A stretch of DNA of 54,492 nt from Chlamydoabsidia padenii (Eukaryota > Mucoromycota > Mucoromycetes > Mucorales > Cunninghamellaceae): NCBI GenBank assembly GCA_025330725.1, contig JAIWND010000073.1, forward strand, positions 1 through 54,492, read 5' to 3'. The notes beneath the pieces were generated by a model that worked only from the letters and a program-made list of their open reading frames with translations, searched no databases and had not been told where the DNA came from. Position 1 is the first letter of the stretch; the number at the start of each line of letters is the position of its first letter. Positions 23,577 through 35,113 of this stretch are shown in pieces. A program made the position numbers and the translations under genes.

Positions 23577-23938
23577 GTAGTCTCTTTTTCTTTGATGATA
23601 GGACCAAGGCCAGATACCCAATATAGTTATGAACGTAATAAGGATCGATTATCTTATCAACATGGTGGATTAAACTTTGATTTGACTCAAGTCAAAGGTG
23701 GTCAGGTAATAATAATCATCGTATCAATCATATCAATCACAGACCAACTGATCCTTATGAATAGACGAATGATATGGAAATGCGTCATGAATTGGAAGTA
23801 GAATTCATCGATGCTCAACAATTACAGGCGGAAAAAATTAAACAAGATCGAAAAGAACCATCCACCTTTGTCCCTTCCATAGAACGCTTTGTCAACAATA
23901 TCCGTATGTTATCCAAACACGCCAAAATGATGCATTAG
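22669..23938 (+). CDS. CET1: mRNA 5'-triphosphatase (capping enzyme beta subunit)
   Basis: Six exons (22669-22866, 22933-23008, 23069-23286, 23366-23471, 23602-23705, 23765-23938) give 291 residues. It belongs to the metal-dependent, tunnel-fold RNA triphosphatases of fungi (Cet1/Ctl1), which remove the gamma phosphate of nascent mRNA before guanylyl transfer. Signatures are the first acidic strand HVEIEAKLGVFID, the basic RYRHTKETDRF-type region (KYRHTKETD), a DFRISINLEIP strand, and the second acidic strand RHELEVEFID. The two Glu-x-Glu strands supply the metal ligands. A short disordered N-terminus precedes the catalytic domain. Intron 4 contains a run of 72 thymines. It starts 225 bp downstream of the Rho1-type gene. 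Confidence 0.9.
23503..23574 (+). repeat. poly-T tract of 72 nt inside an intron
   Basis: An uninterrupted run of 72 T lies between the donor (23472) and the acceptor (23601) of intron 4 of the RNA triphosphatase gene. The exact length may be affected by sequencing. Confidence 0.95.
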
Positions 23939-24114
23939 TTGTTACTTGTTATTTTTTTTATTTAGTTGAATCACATTATTATAATATAATAAAAAAGGAC
24001 CATTTTTTTTTTTTTTTTTTATTGATTTGATAATATGGTGCTAATAATAACAATAATCCTATTCTACTTATTCTAAATTCCATCCCTTACACAAACCCTT
24101 TTTTTTTTTTTTAT

Positions 24115-24556
24115 TTATGAGCGGCCATCATAAAACTTTTCAAGGAAGCTGGTGGGTTTAGGTGGAGCTTCATCCTTGGCAAAGTAATTCATAATATGGT
24201 TGTTTTGTTTCCAGACATTCATTGTTTCTTGATATTCCATTTGACCTTTGGCTAACAAGATATCCCGGACTTGTAAATCTTCCACATATCGATGTTGTTC
24301 AAATTGTTCCCGAATCTTGGCACGGATCGCAGACGTAGGCATGTTGATTTCGTGGATCTTCATAATTTCAGGGACCTACAACAAGGCGAGAGAAGAGAGT
24401 GTTAGCATGTTAAGAGATGTCAGGTGTTGAATGGATGGCACTTACAGATTTTTGAAATTTGCGGTACAATGCAATGGTCCGGATACGAGCATCTTTGGAA
24501 GAGGCGGACGCAGCAGTGGTCACTGCAAAGTTGCTTACACCGAAAACAGCAGCCAT
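24115..24556 (-). CDS. mitochondrial complex I LYR subunit (NDUFA6/B14-type)
   Basis: Two exons (24446-24556 and 24115-24375) give 123 residues. The LYR-protein signature is ARIRTIALYRKFQKSVPEI near residues 24-42, followed by MPTSAIRAKIREQFEQHRYV and a C-terminus EAPPKPTSFLEKFYDGRS. Length and wording fit the NDUFA6 (B14) accessory subunit of NADH:ubiquinone oxidoreductase, which binds the acyl-carrier protein at the matrix arm. The intron falls immediately before the valine of the SVPEI part of the LYR block. The gene converges with the RNA triphosphatase gene. LYR proteins form a superfamily, so another member (for example an assembly factor) is the alternative, but the C-terminal pattern favours NDUFA6. 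Confidence 0.85.
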
Positions 24557-25048
24557 ATTGGATTAAATAGAAAAAGTATGATAATGTAACAAAAGGGAAG
24601 AGGGAGGGAAAATAAAAACAGATTGGGATTTTTCAGACTCCACATTCACGTCACTTTTTTTTTTTTTTTTTTTTTTGGTTGGTCTTTCTCGTGAGCTGCC
24701 TTTTTCGGAATACCTTTCAAGTAAAGACAGGCCCCATATGACCTTTTCTCATAATAGATACAATAGGTAGTAAATAATGATGATTTAATAATCCAAGTAG
24801 GTTCAGTTCTGCCGAGTAAAATTCCGCTTGTGTTTTTTCTCCTTTCTATTTTACAATAAGGAGAACAAAGATGAATCATTCATCTTGCTAATCTTTTCTT
24901 TTCTTTTTCTTCTTCTTCTTCCCTCTCTCTATTTTTCTTTCGTGCTTACTATTTTCCCCTCGCCTCCCTCTTAATCTTCATTCTCCTCGTCTCTCTCTCT
25001 CTCTCTCTCTCTTTCTATCTCTCGAAAAATTAGATCTATGCAAACACA
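24557..25048. other. divergent intergenic region
   Basis: Between the complex I subunit (-) and the Kelch membrane protein (+). It has a T-run at 24655-24676 and a long T/C-rich tract, 24893-25022, that looks like the promoter or leader of the Kelch gene. An acceptor-like AAATTAG ends at 25033 just before the chosen start, so an upstream exon with a signal peptide may have been missed; I could not find one with a usable ATG. Confidence 0.5.
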
Positions 25049-26713
25049 ATGAATGAGCTGATTTCAAATCCCGCCGGACAGGAACTCCGCTCGACTGACA
25101 GGCCCATGTATGGCATGGCCAGTACCAATGTGAACGACACCATTTACATGTACGGGGGATTCTACGGGGTATCCCCATGGAACATGGAGGCACTCTGGAG
25201 AATGTCTAGTACGGTGGAACCCAAAGATCTTGTTCAAGTCAAAACCGATCCTACCGCCTCACCCGTTCTTATTTATAGCCAATTGATCTACCCGGCTTTC
25301 AGTAAATACCTTTATGCTTTCGGTGGTCATCATCCTACCGTAGCTGATGATCCCACTAATACCACAGCTTTACTCAACGCTACAGCACATCCTGAATTTC
25401 TACGTTATTATCAATTTGATTTGGCTGCCAGGAAATGGGCACCAGTGAAATCTAATCAACAGGGTCCCTTGGAAAGATATTGGCATACCGCCACTTTATC
25501 TCACCATCAACGAGACATGTTTCTTTTTGGTGGCATGAATATCACCGGGCCTGTGAATGATTTTTGGAAGTATCAATTTCAATCAAATACTTGGATACAA
25601 TTACCATTACCATCAAAGACGTGGCAAGCTCGATGTGGTCATTCATCTAATATGCTCAGGTATAGATGGAAAAAGTAAAAAACAAAGTCGGAATTTGAAC
25701 TGATATTTCCTTTTATTTTATTTTTTTCGCATGACAAGTAGTAATGGGAAAATGGTGGTCTTGGGTGGATATGATTGTGTTGGAAATTACACAACCAATC
25801 CAGTCATTTCCAAAACCTTAGTCAGTCTAGATCATGCATTGATCTATAATACTTGGACTCAAACCTGGTCAAATCAAACTCTTCAAGGCGATACCATTCC
25901 TGAACCAAGAACTTACCATAGTGCCGTCACAAGTAAAGCTCATATTATGTTTTCTTTTTTCTCAAGAACTCACTTTTTCTCTCTCTCTCTCTCTCTCTTT
26001 GTATGTAGCTAAAGATGATAAGGTAATGATTTGTGGTGGTCAAGATGGTGCTGCTCAACCTTTTCAAACTTATATTTCTGCCGCTGGTGATCCATCCGGT
26101 ATGACTGCGGTTTTGGATACTTCTCAATGGACTTGGATGATCCCGACTCCATCTACTTTTCAACCTTTCCCACGTTCTTTTGCTTCTGCTGTCTTGGTCA
26201 ATCAAACCAAAGTCATGGTCGGGTTCGGGATTAATTATCATACCATTTATGATGGTATGTACGTATTTGATGTCTCTGAAGGAATGTGGTTGCCTGCCAA
26301 TCCGACTAGTTTAAAACCCGTAGGGACTCGATTGGCTATGATTGCAGGATTGGCGGTCATGGGGTCTTTTTTGGGTGCCTTTGCTCTCGTCGCACTTGTA
26401 TTGGTCATCAAGAAAATCAAATCCCGTCTTTATGAATTTGGTCGTACTGTTAAAAATGACATATGGAATCCAAGGTAATACAAAAAACGGAGTAATGGTG
26501 AAGGGACTAGCTGATCTGGATTATTTATATATAGGGCGGGCGAGCCATTATGGACCGAAATGAGCCGATTACTTTTCCGAATCATTTTCCTCGCTGTGTT
26601 TTTAACCGTAGTAGGTATCCTCATCTTGCAAGTTCGAAATAGTCCAATTATCGATCAAAAGTATTATGTGCATAATGATGATTACACAGTGGACGTACCA
26701 GGTAAGTCATTGC

Positions 26714-26753
<40 letters not shown>

Positions 26754-28199
26754 TTGAATGATAATTTCCTACCCCTCACCTTTGTTTTAATAGACATTCG
26801 ATTTTGTTTCGATGGATGGACAAGCGACAATAGTAAAACCTCACCCTACATTCAATGCGCAACAGATTTTGGTGACTCATGCTCCCAGTACCTGATCGAT
26901 ATTTCCAAACATGTTGAAACCGGTCTTAACTACTATGGTACTAAACTTCATTGTTACCTATTTCGTGCCCCACCGAGTTTCCGTCTCGGTCGCACCAATG
27001 ATCGGACACTTTCCAATGGCAGTTACCTTAAATTCTACTACTATGGCGATCGTTTACCCTCCAACGTATCCCATCTCCACTTGGTCTTTTACAACAAGTA
27101 CCATAACCCAAACTTGCCCGTGTATCATATCGACGATCCTTACGATTTACCCTTCACATGGTATAGTGATAGTGAAGACGCCCAGTTCCAATCGGCGGAA
27201 GAAGAAAACTTGCGCACGGAGAATTCATTTGATCTCAACCCAAATGTGGGCTCCACCAGCTCGTTCGCAACAATCGAGCGGGAGGAAATTAAGTCGACAC
27301 ATTTTTGGAACTATATCGGGATTGCCTCGGTGCATAAACGTGCGTATGAGATTGATAGTAAAGCAGTGTCCGAGTCCATGACAACCATTTATGCCACGGA
27401 TCCGCAACCTCTTGGGTCCCTTCATGTATTCCCTGCTTCGTATGAAGTCACTGTGTTGCGTGAACAACGGGCGTTCACGGTGGTGAATGCCATGGGGATT
27501 ATTGGGGGGATCTTTGGTTTAATCGTGGGACTTCAGGCTTGTTTATTTGGGTATCGACCCCGGAGTCCCATGGGGTTGATCCATCGATGGGGAATGGGGC
27601 AAATGCGGTGGTCTCAAGGTGGTATTTTATTACCTTCTCCTGATGATGATGATAATGGATTACATAGCCCAGTTCCTCTTGTGAATCCTGTCCATCGTCG
27701 ATTCTCGGAACTTGATCCAAAAAGAAAACCATCCATCATCACCAAAAAAGATGAAGAAGCGGATATTGAAAAGCGACCTTATTATTCACTCCCCAACGAT
27801 AATGATAACTATATGAATAACAAACCTCCTTTGACGGTGATCACAGAAACAGATGAAATTCGGCTGGCCCGGATGGAAGATCGGCTTCAGTTGATGGAGC
27901 TCCTTTTTAAATCTTATTATATCAATGATGAAGTGTTTCAATCGTTGGATAAAGCGATCAGAAAGGAAGAAATCAAAAGATTAGCTTCATTGAAATCCAC
28001 CACAGATGCTAATGCCAGTGCCACAGCTACAGGGTATCCTTTAACGGATGATAACACAGGTGCCGATAATAGGCCGCAGAATAAATGGCGGGCGGTTTTT
28101 CGCATGAATCATGGTAATCAGCAACGTCACACCAATCCGAATCCTGAGCCTGCTTCTTCTCTTGCCAATCCTACTCGTGACTTTATCCCTCCATCATAG
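25049..28199 (+). CDS. Kelch-repeat multi-pass membrane protein
   Basis: Six exons (25049-25659, 25739-25932, 26009-26474, 26535-26701, 26794-28199 and no break of phase) give 947 residues; the listed five introns-to-exons joins leave five exons. Residues 1-370 are Kelch blades (TIYMYGGFYG, YLYAFGGHHP, DMFLFGGMN, KMVVLGGYD, KVMICGGQDG) with many Asn-x-Ser/Thr sites, so this part is probably outside the cell. Hydrophobic helices lie at about 376-403, 435-455 and 708-731. Between the second and third is a Cys-bearing region (FCFDGW, YIQCATDFGDSC) of unknown fold. The C-terminal 215 residues are polar, with a short coiled-coil-like stretch (ARMEDRLQLMELLFKSYY), and are probably cytosolic. I know no named family for this layout; a surface receptor or adhesion role is a guess. 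No signal peptide is seen at the chosen start. Confidence 0.8.
26716..26751 (+). repeat. poly-A tract inside an intron
   Basis: An A-run of about 36 nt shortly after the donor at 26702 in the Kelch membrane-protein gene. A comparable A-run of about 34 nt lies at 21561-21594 in an intron of the Rho1-type gene. Confidence 0.9.
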
Positions 28200-28831
28200 C
28201 ATTTTTTTTTTCTGTATATGCTTTTATTATAAATGAACCATACTATCAATAAAGCCACACCTTTTTTAATTAATTAATATATACCCCAACTCGACTCCAA
28301 CAAAACTCTATGTATATACTTAATTATATGATTTGATGATCTTTTGGGCTGATGGTATGTGAGTTGAAGTCAAGGAAATTGAACATTGTTGTATCTTTTT
28401 TTTTTTTTTTTTTTTTTTTACGATTATAGTTGTTGGCTCAGACTCCATCAAGTAGCGTAGAGGCAATCCCTCTTCGTCTACTCTATTTGGACATTCAATT
28501 GATTCCCTCTTTCTCATCTGATAAGATGAACCTATTTCAAAAGAAGTTATAATTTCATCGATTATATATTGAGGATCTTTTCTAGAATGGGAATCGTGAT
28601 TTATGCAAACAACCAGCGGGGTTTGGAATTCTCCAAGGCTCCAAACGTGAATAGCTCAGTAGCTATGGCTGTAAAACATAGTTCGCCACCTAAATTTAAA
28701 CAATAAGATTTCTCTCGCTTTCTTTTGCTTTTCTCTCGATTCCCTTCTTAACTAATCTTTACAGTCATCCATGTCTTAATTCATTGTATTCCTCACATAC
28801 TGTTTGTTATTATGCCTTTGGTTTTGCATAG
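28200..28831. other. intergenic region
   Basis: 3' flank of the Kelch membrane gene (AATAAA near 28249) and AT-rich DNA with a T-run at 28397-28420. No gene is seen, although the two exons downstream need an upstream partner that may lie here. Confidence 0.5.
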
Positions 28832-29258
28832 TCTGGTTTGGTCCTGGGATTTGGTGTGGTATTGATCTCAGTCTCCACCACTCTGTAAGTTATTAGATTA
28901 TCTATATCCATCCAAATCATAATAGTAACATCCTCATTTGATCGATTTATATATGTAGGCCATCCTCTGGGAACAACTTGGGACTATTGATAAAGCAGTC
29001 GAACAAGCGATTGGAAACAATGATCTTATGGAACCCCTTCCTCGACGACATGAACAATCATATGATCAAAGTAGACGACCTCCTTACTTCCAACCAGCAC
29101 ACTTCAAGACAATGTTAAATTCGTCTCCCTTACTTTGGCATGGAAATTTTGTTATACCATTATTGTTATTATCATTATCATTGGTACTATTATTATTGCT
29201 GTTGTCATTATCGTTCATTGACACTATTAATAAATTATCTAATTACGTCATTAGCTGA
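28832..29258 (+). CDS. two protein-like exons of an unidentified gene (partial)
   Basis: 28832-28884 and 28959-29258 are joined by a clean intron (GTAAGT donor at 28885, TATGTAG acceptor at 28958). Read together they give WFGPGIWCGIDLSLHH, then AILWEQLGTIDKAVEQAIGN, then a polar RRHEQSYDQSRRPPYF stretch and a hydrophobic end. The junction makes sense in only one frame, and the composition is protein-like. I do not recognise the family. No start codon or upstream exon could be placed, and the hydrophobic tail (from about 29145) could be read-through into non-coding DNA. This may be the end of a real gene cut by the adjacent transposons, or a relic. Confidence 0.4.
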
Positions 29259-29457
29259 TCTATCTTTCAAAAATGACTATTGGAATTTTTTTCAACTTTG
29301 TTGTTTTTGAAGAGTGACTCTTCACTCTTCTTAATTGTTCACTTCTTCCTCTCACTTCACTTCTGACCTCCATTAATTTGTGCCACAGAAGGTTAGTATA
29401 GAATAAGACAAATCTATTTTGTTGAAGGTAGACTCACTAATTCTCATGTTGTTTTAG

Positions 29458-30990
29458 GATATTGCCCAAGCTGTGGATCTACTTTTCGTCTTTGTCCTGC
29501 TAATGCACGGAATCGGGAAACACAATTGTCCACAGGTAAGGAACACGAAACTATTATTTTTGGGCTTAAAGTCTTCTTACTAACCTGGTCCTCTTTTTTT
29601 AGGTGACCACAATACTACTACTTGAAAAAATACAGGCTGCCCAAGTTGCGGATCTACTGCTAATGCACGGAATCAGGAAACGCAAATATCCATAGGTAAG
29701 GAATACAAAACTATGCATAATTCTAGGCTCTTCTTACTGACCCCTCCTTTTTTTTTCTTTTCTAAATGACACAGTACTGCTAATCCAATGAATAGTCGTC
29801 ATCTTTGTCCTGTTAATTCACGAAGTGAAGAAACTATTGAACCAAGTGATAGTGTAACTGAAGGTAAAATATACACCATATAATTCATATTTAATCGTGC
29901 ATACTAATAGGCGTTACTTTTATCATTATTAGGTGCGACTAATCGACGTTGTAAAGGATGCGGCACATCATCTCATGGAAGAAGGAATTATGGTCTGTGC
30001 CAAGCAAAGACCGCTATTGACATGGTCCATGGTATCGAAAAACTGCGTCAAGTCACTCATTCAATCATGAAGATGTGTTTGGACCCGGCGTGTGTCATGT
30101 AGATGGTCCTAATTATCGCTGCCTGGGATGAAAATTATCTGCAACAATTGTGGAAGCCAGATGTGCCTATCAGAAAAACTCACAATCTCTGGTAACACAA
30201 ATCCTGTTTTAAGTATGTGCTGCAACGGTGGCAAGATCAACTGTGCATTACCACGTCCTCCTCTTGAATCTCTTTTGTCTTGGATTACGAACACCAACTT
30301 TGCTGCCCAGCTTTTCTCTATTGGAAATGGTGACCTTCTTACCATGAAAAGGTGCCCATCAAACAAGGCTGGCTTTTAAATTCTGAAGACATTGCAACCA
30401 TTATCAACAAAATATACCCTAACCTCAGACAACAACAATATCCCTCTTTTTACGCCATCCGTACCATCCTCACGACGAAAAATGCATTTGTGGATTGGAT
30501 CAACATTGAAGCAACATAATCTTTTTCCGGTAAAGCCAAGACATACGAATCAATGGACGCCCTTATCGACAGCGACGATCTCTTCAAATACTCTATCAAC
30601 TATCCTGTGGAATTCCTTCACTCATTGTATCCGAATGATATGCCCGGCCACCTCCTCAGGCTGTCATTGACTGTTCTCTGAAATCTGGATGTGGAAAATG
30701 GTATTAGTACCGGAAAAAAGGTGTATATGGTCAAGCTATTACAACACTCTATTCAAGTATGATCATTTGGCAACAACAAGGATTTCCTGATTCGAAGAAT
30801 TCACTTTACAAGCAAAGGATCCAAATACCCATTTACCCTGCATCACCGACAATTGCCTGTCCGTCCTACCTTTGCCATGAGCAGGCACAGAAGCCAAGGG
30901 CAAACCTGTATGTGGCAGTCCCATTGTCTTCTTCCTCTTCTCCATCTGATCCTTCTGCTAATATGTGGTTTACCTAGTCGTAATACTGTA
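29458..30990 (+). mobile_element. Helitron relic, internally deleted
   Basis: The stretch carries separate pieces of a Helitron Rep/helicase protein. First, zinc-knuckle exons at 29458-29535, 29636-29695, about 29775-29863 and 29937-30102 carry CPSCGST...LCPANAR and CKGCGTSSHGRRNYGLC patterns. Next, about 30110-30285 encodes the N-terminal block with CNNCGSQM, MCCNGGKI and LPRPPLESLLSW. Last, from about 30290 the sequence jumps to the C-terminal end of the Pif1-like helicase (see the pseudogene entry). The terminal sequences of the element could not be placed with certainty. Confidence 0.75.
30110..30980 (+). pseudogene. Helitron Rep/helicase pseudogene
   Basis: The N-terminal Helitron_like_N block (CCNGGKINCALPRPP) runs almost directly into helicase C-terminal motifs: FAAQLFSIGNGDL, SEDIATIINKIYP, RTILTTKNAFVDWIN, NYPVEFLHSLYPNDMPGH, NLDVENGISTGKK and the helicase VI-like RRQLPVRPTFAM-type block with SQGQT (LHHRQLPVRPTFAMSRHR). 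The roughly 1000 or more residues that should lie between, including the HUH nuclease and helicase motifs I-III, are missing. In-frame stops interrupt what remains (one TAA after the WINIEAT block, one TGA after LTVL, one TGA after QHSIQV), and there is a frame change at about 30360. Confidence 0.75.
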
Positions 30991-31025
30991 GATTGTTTTG
31001 TAGCATAGTTTGTCCCTTTTACCCC

Positions 31026-31056
<31 letters not shown>

Positions 31057-31564
31057 GTCAATAAACGACCGGGTCGCCAACTGGCGTTCCTTGTTGGGCT
31101 CTAGCTGGCGTCTTTTGATGATTGGGCTATAACGGGCATTTGTATGTAATTGGGTCATGACGGGAGTTTTTATAGTGTAGGCATTGATTTTGGTATGATG
31201 AAAAGACTCTGAATATTTTTTTTCAAACGTTAATTGCTCCTCTCGTAGGCTACCCCTGACAACGATACTTGGTTTGCTGGGTTGGAAAATTCATGCAGAA
31301 TCAGGATCTGAAATTAAAATACCGCCTGCACTTGCATATATCAAATTTCGCTATCCTGTGAGCCTATCATTAGGGCCAGGTGTGGGGCGAATATGATTAG
31401 GTGAGTCATATGGGTATAGGTAAATTTGCATGATTTGGGGTTTGAATCTGCATAATCAGTTGTTGAGTGGGCTATAGAAGACATGCTATAGAAGCCATGA
31501 ACTCGACTATAGACTATGTTTTTTTTAAGATTTTGGGATGTGAAAGCGGTGTCAGCTGAAACTT
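30991..31564. other. inter-element DNA
   Basis: Contains a T-run of about 26 at 31031-31056 and a stretch with repeated TGGCG words (31079-31110). No coding potential. It may include the end of the Helitron. Confidence 0.45.
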
Positions 31565-31567
31565 CGT

Positions 31568-31730
31568 ATCATAAGGATTTTACCAGTAGAGAGGTAACTG
31601 GGTTTGAAAAATGGAGGGGGGCTTGACTAGAAAAGTATTATTCTCCCAATTTTTTCTCTTTTCTTCCTTTCTTCATCCTACAATCGTCCACTCATCATCA
31701 TAACTATGTCTTTTATCCATTCTTCTTCAA
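31568..31730 (+). repeat. left terminal inverted repeat of the MULE
   Basis: Inverted match of 34949-35113. The repeat includes an inverted copy of the transposase start codon and its first codons (ATG at 31706), so the inverted repeat reaches into coding sequence at the other end. Confidence 0.85.
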
Positions 31731-32314
31731 GTTAAAACAAAGTTTAATAGTTTAATACATATTAATAGTAACACAGCGACAAAGGGAAACAAAAGAGAAG
31801 GTAATGTAACAAAGAAAGTTGAAAAGGGTAACGCTATGATAACTAATATCGTCTTTAAACTCGTAACAAAACACCATGGTCTCTGAATCCACTAAAGAAA
31901 CTTAACCCGTTGTAAGAATGCCATGAATAACTACTATTAACAAAATGTCTCCTGCTGTTACTTTTATCTTTTATATATTGTAGGTCCATTATCTACATTG
32001 GTATGACTAGCAACTCAGAGCTTCTTGGCTGAAGTTGATCAGCCCGTTCACTTGAACTATATTAGATAACCTACCAGCATAGTAGCGATTACACATCCAC
32101 CTCTTGACATATCTCCAGCATGCACAATCTTACATCGACCTTCCCCACATACTTTAGCCATAGTATCATACAGTTAATAATATAGATGATCACAATCTAG
32201 TAGATACACACACACATATATATATATGAAGTCTCCAGTTGTATTTGATGTTTTATTTTGTTTTATTGATACATAATAATAAAGCTAAACTATTTGATTT
32301 GAAAAAAAAACCTA

Positions 32315-34973
32315 TTATCGTCTTTGGTGATTATTTTGTCGCATAAGGTATTCGGCATCCTTCAAAGATGACCAGGCATTCGTCAACATCTCTGCGGCAT
32401 GCAATATTTTAGAAGCAACCCCATCATCGTATCTAATACTTGACATTAGATCGTGCAATCTGTCGCTATTGGTTTTAAGACTAGGAATAGGCGTTAGTTA
32501 GTATAGTATTTGCTTTTGACTTTAAAGATTAGAATTTTTACATGGTGACAGCTCTGGCAATTTCATTGGGATCATTGGCTTGGTCGCTTGTGGGTGGTGC
32601 TTCGCTGGTGTTGATGGCATGTTGTTGTTGATGAGTAATATCAGGGAATAAGATCTGATGGATCCTGTTCACAAGAAACATATGCTTACATCTTGTTTCA
32701 CTTTGGAGGAAAGATGGGCATGAGCAACCAATCATCATGTTTCCGTCGTTGGTGATGGTGATGTCGTAGACACTTGTGCTTTCCAAATCGAAGGATTTAC
32801 CTTGATTATGCCTGGTACATCATTGTTGATCATTTCCCAGGCATCATCAGCTAATTAAAGACAATGCTTTGTTAAAAAAAAGAATCTTTTTCTACTGTTA
32901 AAATCAATTGTTTTACCGTCAATGTTGTTTGCCAGTCTTCTTCGTCGTTTTTCTGCAATAGTCAACACACCACTTTGGAAAAGAGCACCAGTCTTGACAC
33001 AATCCGCCATAAAATCAGGGAGCACCATTTCCATCAGGACGTACACCAGCACATCGACCCGCTGAGAACAAAGTTTCTGGAGATACACTTCCTTCAAAGT
33101 TCGGTGCCAACTTTCGACATAGTTGTTGGTACGGATGTCAAAGTCGCATTATTATATCAACATATAAAAAACGACATGGTTTTAAATGTAGGGAAGGTTT
33201 TTATTGTCAATACTACACTTTTTATAACATCAAAACACTAACCCATCATACAGTATAAAACTACACCAAGGTATTACGTGCTAAGCTATGTTCTATGCCC
33301 TCCCCCCCCGTTCTCCTTCCCACAAGAAACTTACCTGCCTCCAAGCCATAGACCAGTTTTCCCTCTTCCCAAGATAGTATCTGTCGAAGTAAACAATCAG
33401 GCCAGTAGCATCCCAAATGTCATCCGGAGTGTCATTTGCATCATTAAAATCGGCATAAGCGTCTTCAAATTCTGTATCCGTCCGGGCATACATCATAGCA
33501 ATCATCTGCTTCAGCACTTCATCACGATACACCTTTCGCTCCGTAGCTGTCGGCCCGTTACCCCCTACGACTTACCACCTGCACCAACTTGACGATATTT
33601 TGCCTCTATGCCTTCAAGATATGCCAATGGCAGAGCACAACCTTTACGTCTTCACCATAAGCTTCCTTGATCCCAGCCATCTCCGCATCAGAGTTGTCGA
33701 TCATGGTTTGCCGAGGTGTGAAGTCCAGATCTTGACGAAGCCATTCCAACCAAAACTTGACGGGATAAGAGCCAGTATGATTGGTGATCATGAAGCACAC
33801 GGGCTAACTTTTGCCAGTCTCAGATGACCTGACCACCAAAGTGTGTAGATGACACCTCACCCCCAGGTTGGAGACGCAAGTACCATGAGTAGAATCCATG
33901 CATAGGACCCTGCCATCTTTTCGTAGACACTCCATCCCACATACACCAGATGAGAGAATGTTAGTAACAATGACATGTGTTTCTGTTTGCTGCTTTGATA
34001 CTTACATTTAGTTGCCACTCAGAGCAGAAGGCAAACAAAAACATACCTTCGTCGATGGCATCCAAGTTTTTTGAGAAGCAGTGCCCACCAGATGCAGTAA
34101 TCTTGGTGTCCCATTTGCCGAGACTGGTTGATAGATTGTCGTGAAGTCGAGCAACCTTCGTCATATGATTGGTCATCGTATAGTAGACTGAGTCATATGT
34201 CAAACGCATCGACTCTTCGATATTGGCGTTGTCCTCCATGTCCAGCATTATTCCAAGGCTTGTAGTGTCTTGACGGAGCAGGTGCTTGATGGTGATCCAA
34301 TTCATCTTGCTTTCCACCAATTTCTTTAGGGCCAAGCGAGCATCGCGACTAATAGGAGCAGACGCCATATTTTCCACACTGCCGGGAACGTGACCAACAT
34401 GATTCCAATCATATACGACAGTAATAATGGATGGATCGTCCGAGGTCGAAGTCACCTTAATAGATGCGGTACAACCACATGGAATCGTATCAAACCTGCG
34501 ATTGACGTTGGTAGAAGTCGATGTAGTTGGTTTGGGTTTAGGATACCGCTGACACTGGTATATCTAAAATCAAATCAATAAGTGCCATCATTAGTGTACT
34601 AATTTTTATCATATACTAGACTTACTTCCGAAAACATTTTCTTGACGTTACGTCTTTTCACTTGATGGGTAGGCGCATCACTCGCGGAAGATGGGCTGGT
34701 TACATCCAATTCATTTGCCGTGTGAGTTTCAGGAGCCACATATGCCGTACCTTCATGGTTTCCAAATAATTTCAAGAAGACACGGTTTCGTTTTCTAGCC
34801 GCTCCATTAGTACGGTTGTAAAAGTCGACATTGATGCGTCGCTGTTCACGTTGAAGGACAAAGTCCCAATCACGGCGTGGCATAGTCTTGGTGGAAGGGC
34901 ACACCGAATCAAAGGGGGCGACAGGGCCGGTCGTACGTTTGAGCAATTCTAAGGAAGAATGGATAAAAGACAT
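32315..34973 (-). pseudogene. MULE transposase, decayed
   Basis: Exon 1 is 34626-34973 and exon 2 is 34006-34563; later exons follow down to a stop at 32315. Blocks typical of MULE transposases: CMDSTHGTCVSN (first catalytic Asp), CFMITNHTG, MIDNSDAEM (second Asp region), LCHWHILKA, and a SWIM zinc finger with the CSCPSF and RCKHMFLV motifs. Two in-frame TAG codons break it: one at 33804-33806 just before PVCFMI, and one right after HWHILKA, where family members usually have Trp. The rest is well preserved, so inactivation looks recent. It is related to, but distinct from, the two transposase genes at the right end of the window. Confidence 0.75.
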
Positions 34974-35113
34974 GGTTGTGATGATGAGTGGATGATTGTA
35001 GGATGAAGAAAGGAAGAAAAGAGAAAAATTGGGAGAATAACACTTTTCTAGTCAAGCCTCCCCCCCCCATTTTTTCAAACCCAGTTACCTCTCTACTGGT
35101 AAAATCCTTATGA
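34949..35113 (-). repeat. right terminal inverted repeat of the MULE
   Basis: Inverted match of 31568-31730. It contains the promoter, leader and first codons of the transposase (start at 34973). Confidence 0.85.

Noticed and set aside
26475..26534. Gene boundary splitting the Kelch protein from the C-terminal membrane part
   Set aside because: Good GT-AG sites join the two in frame, and there is no promoter-sized gap or poly-A signal.
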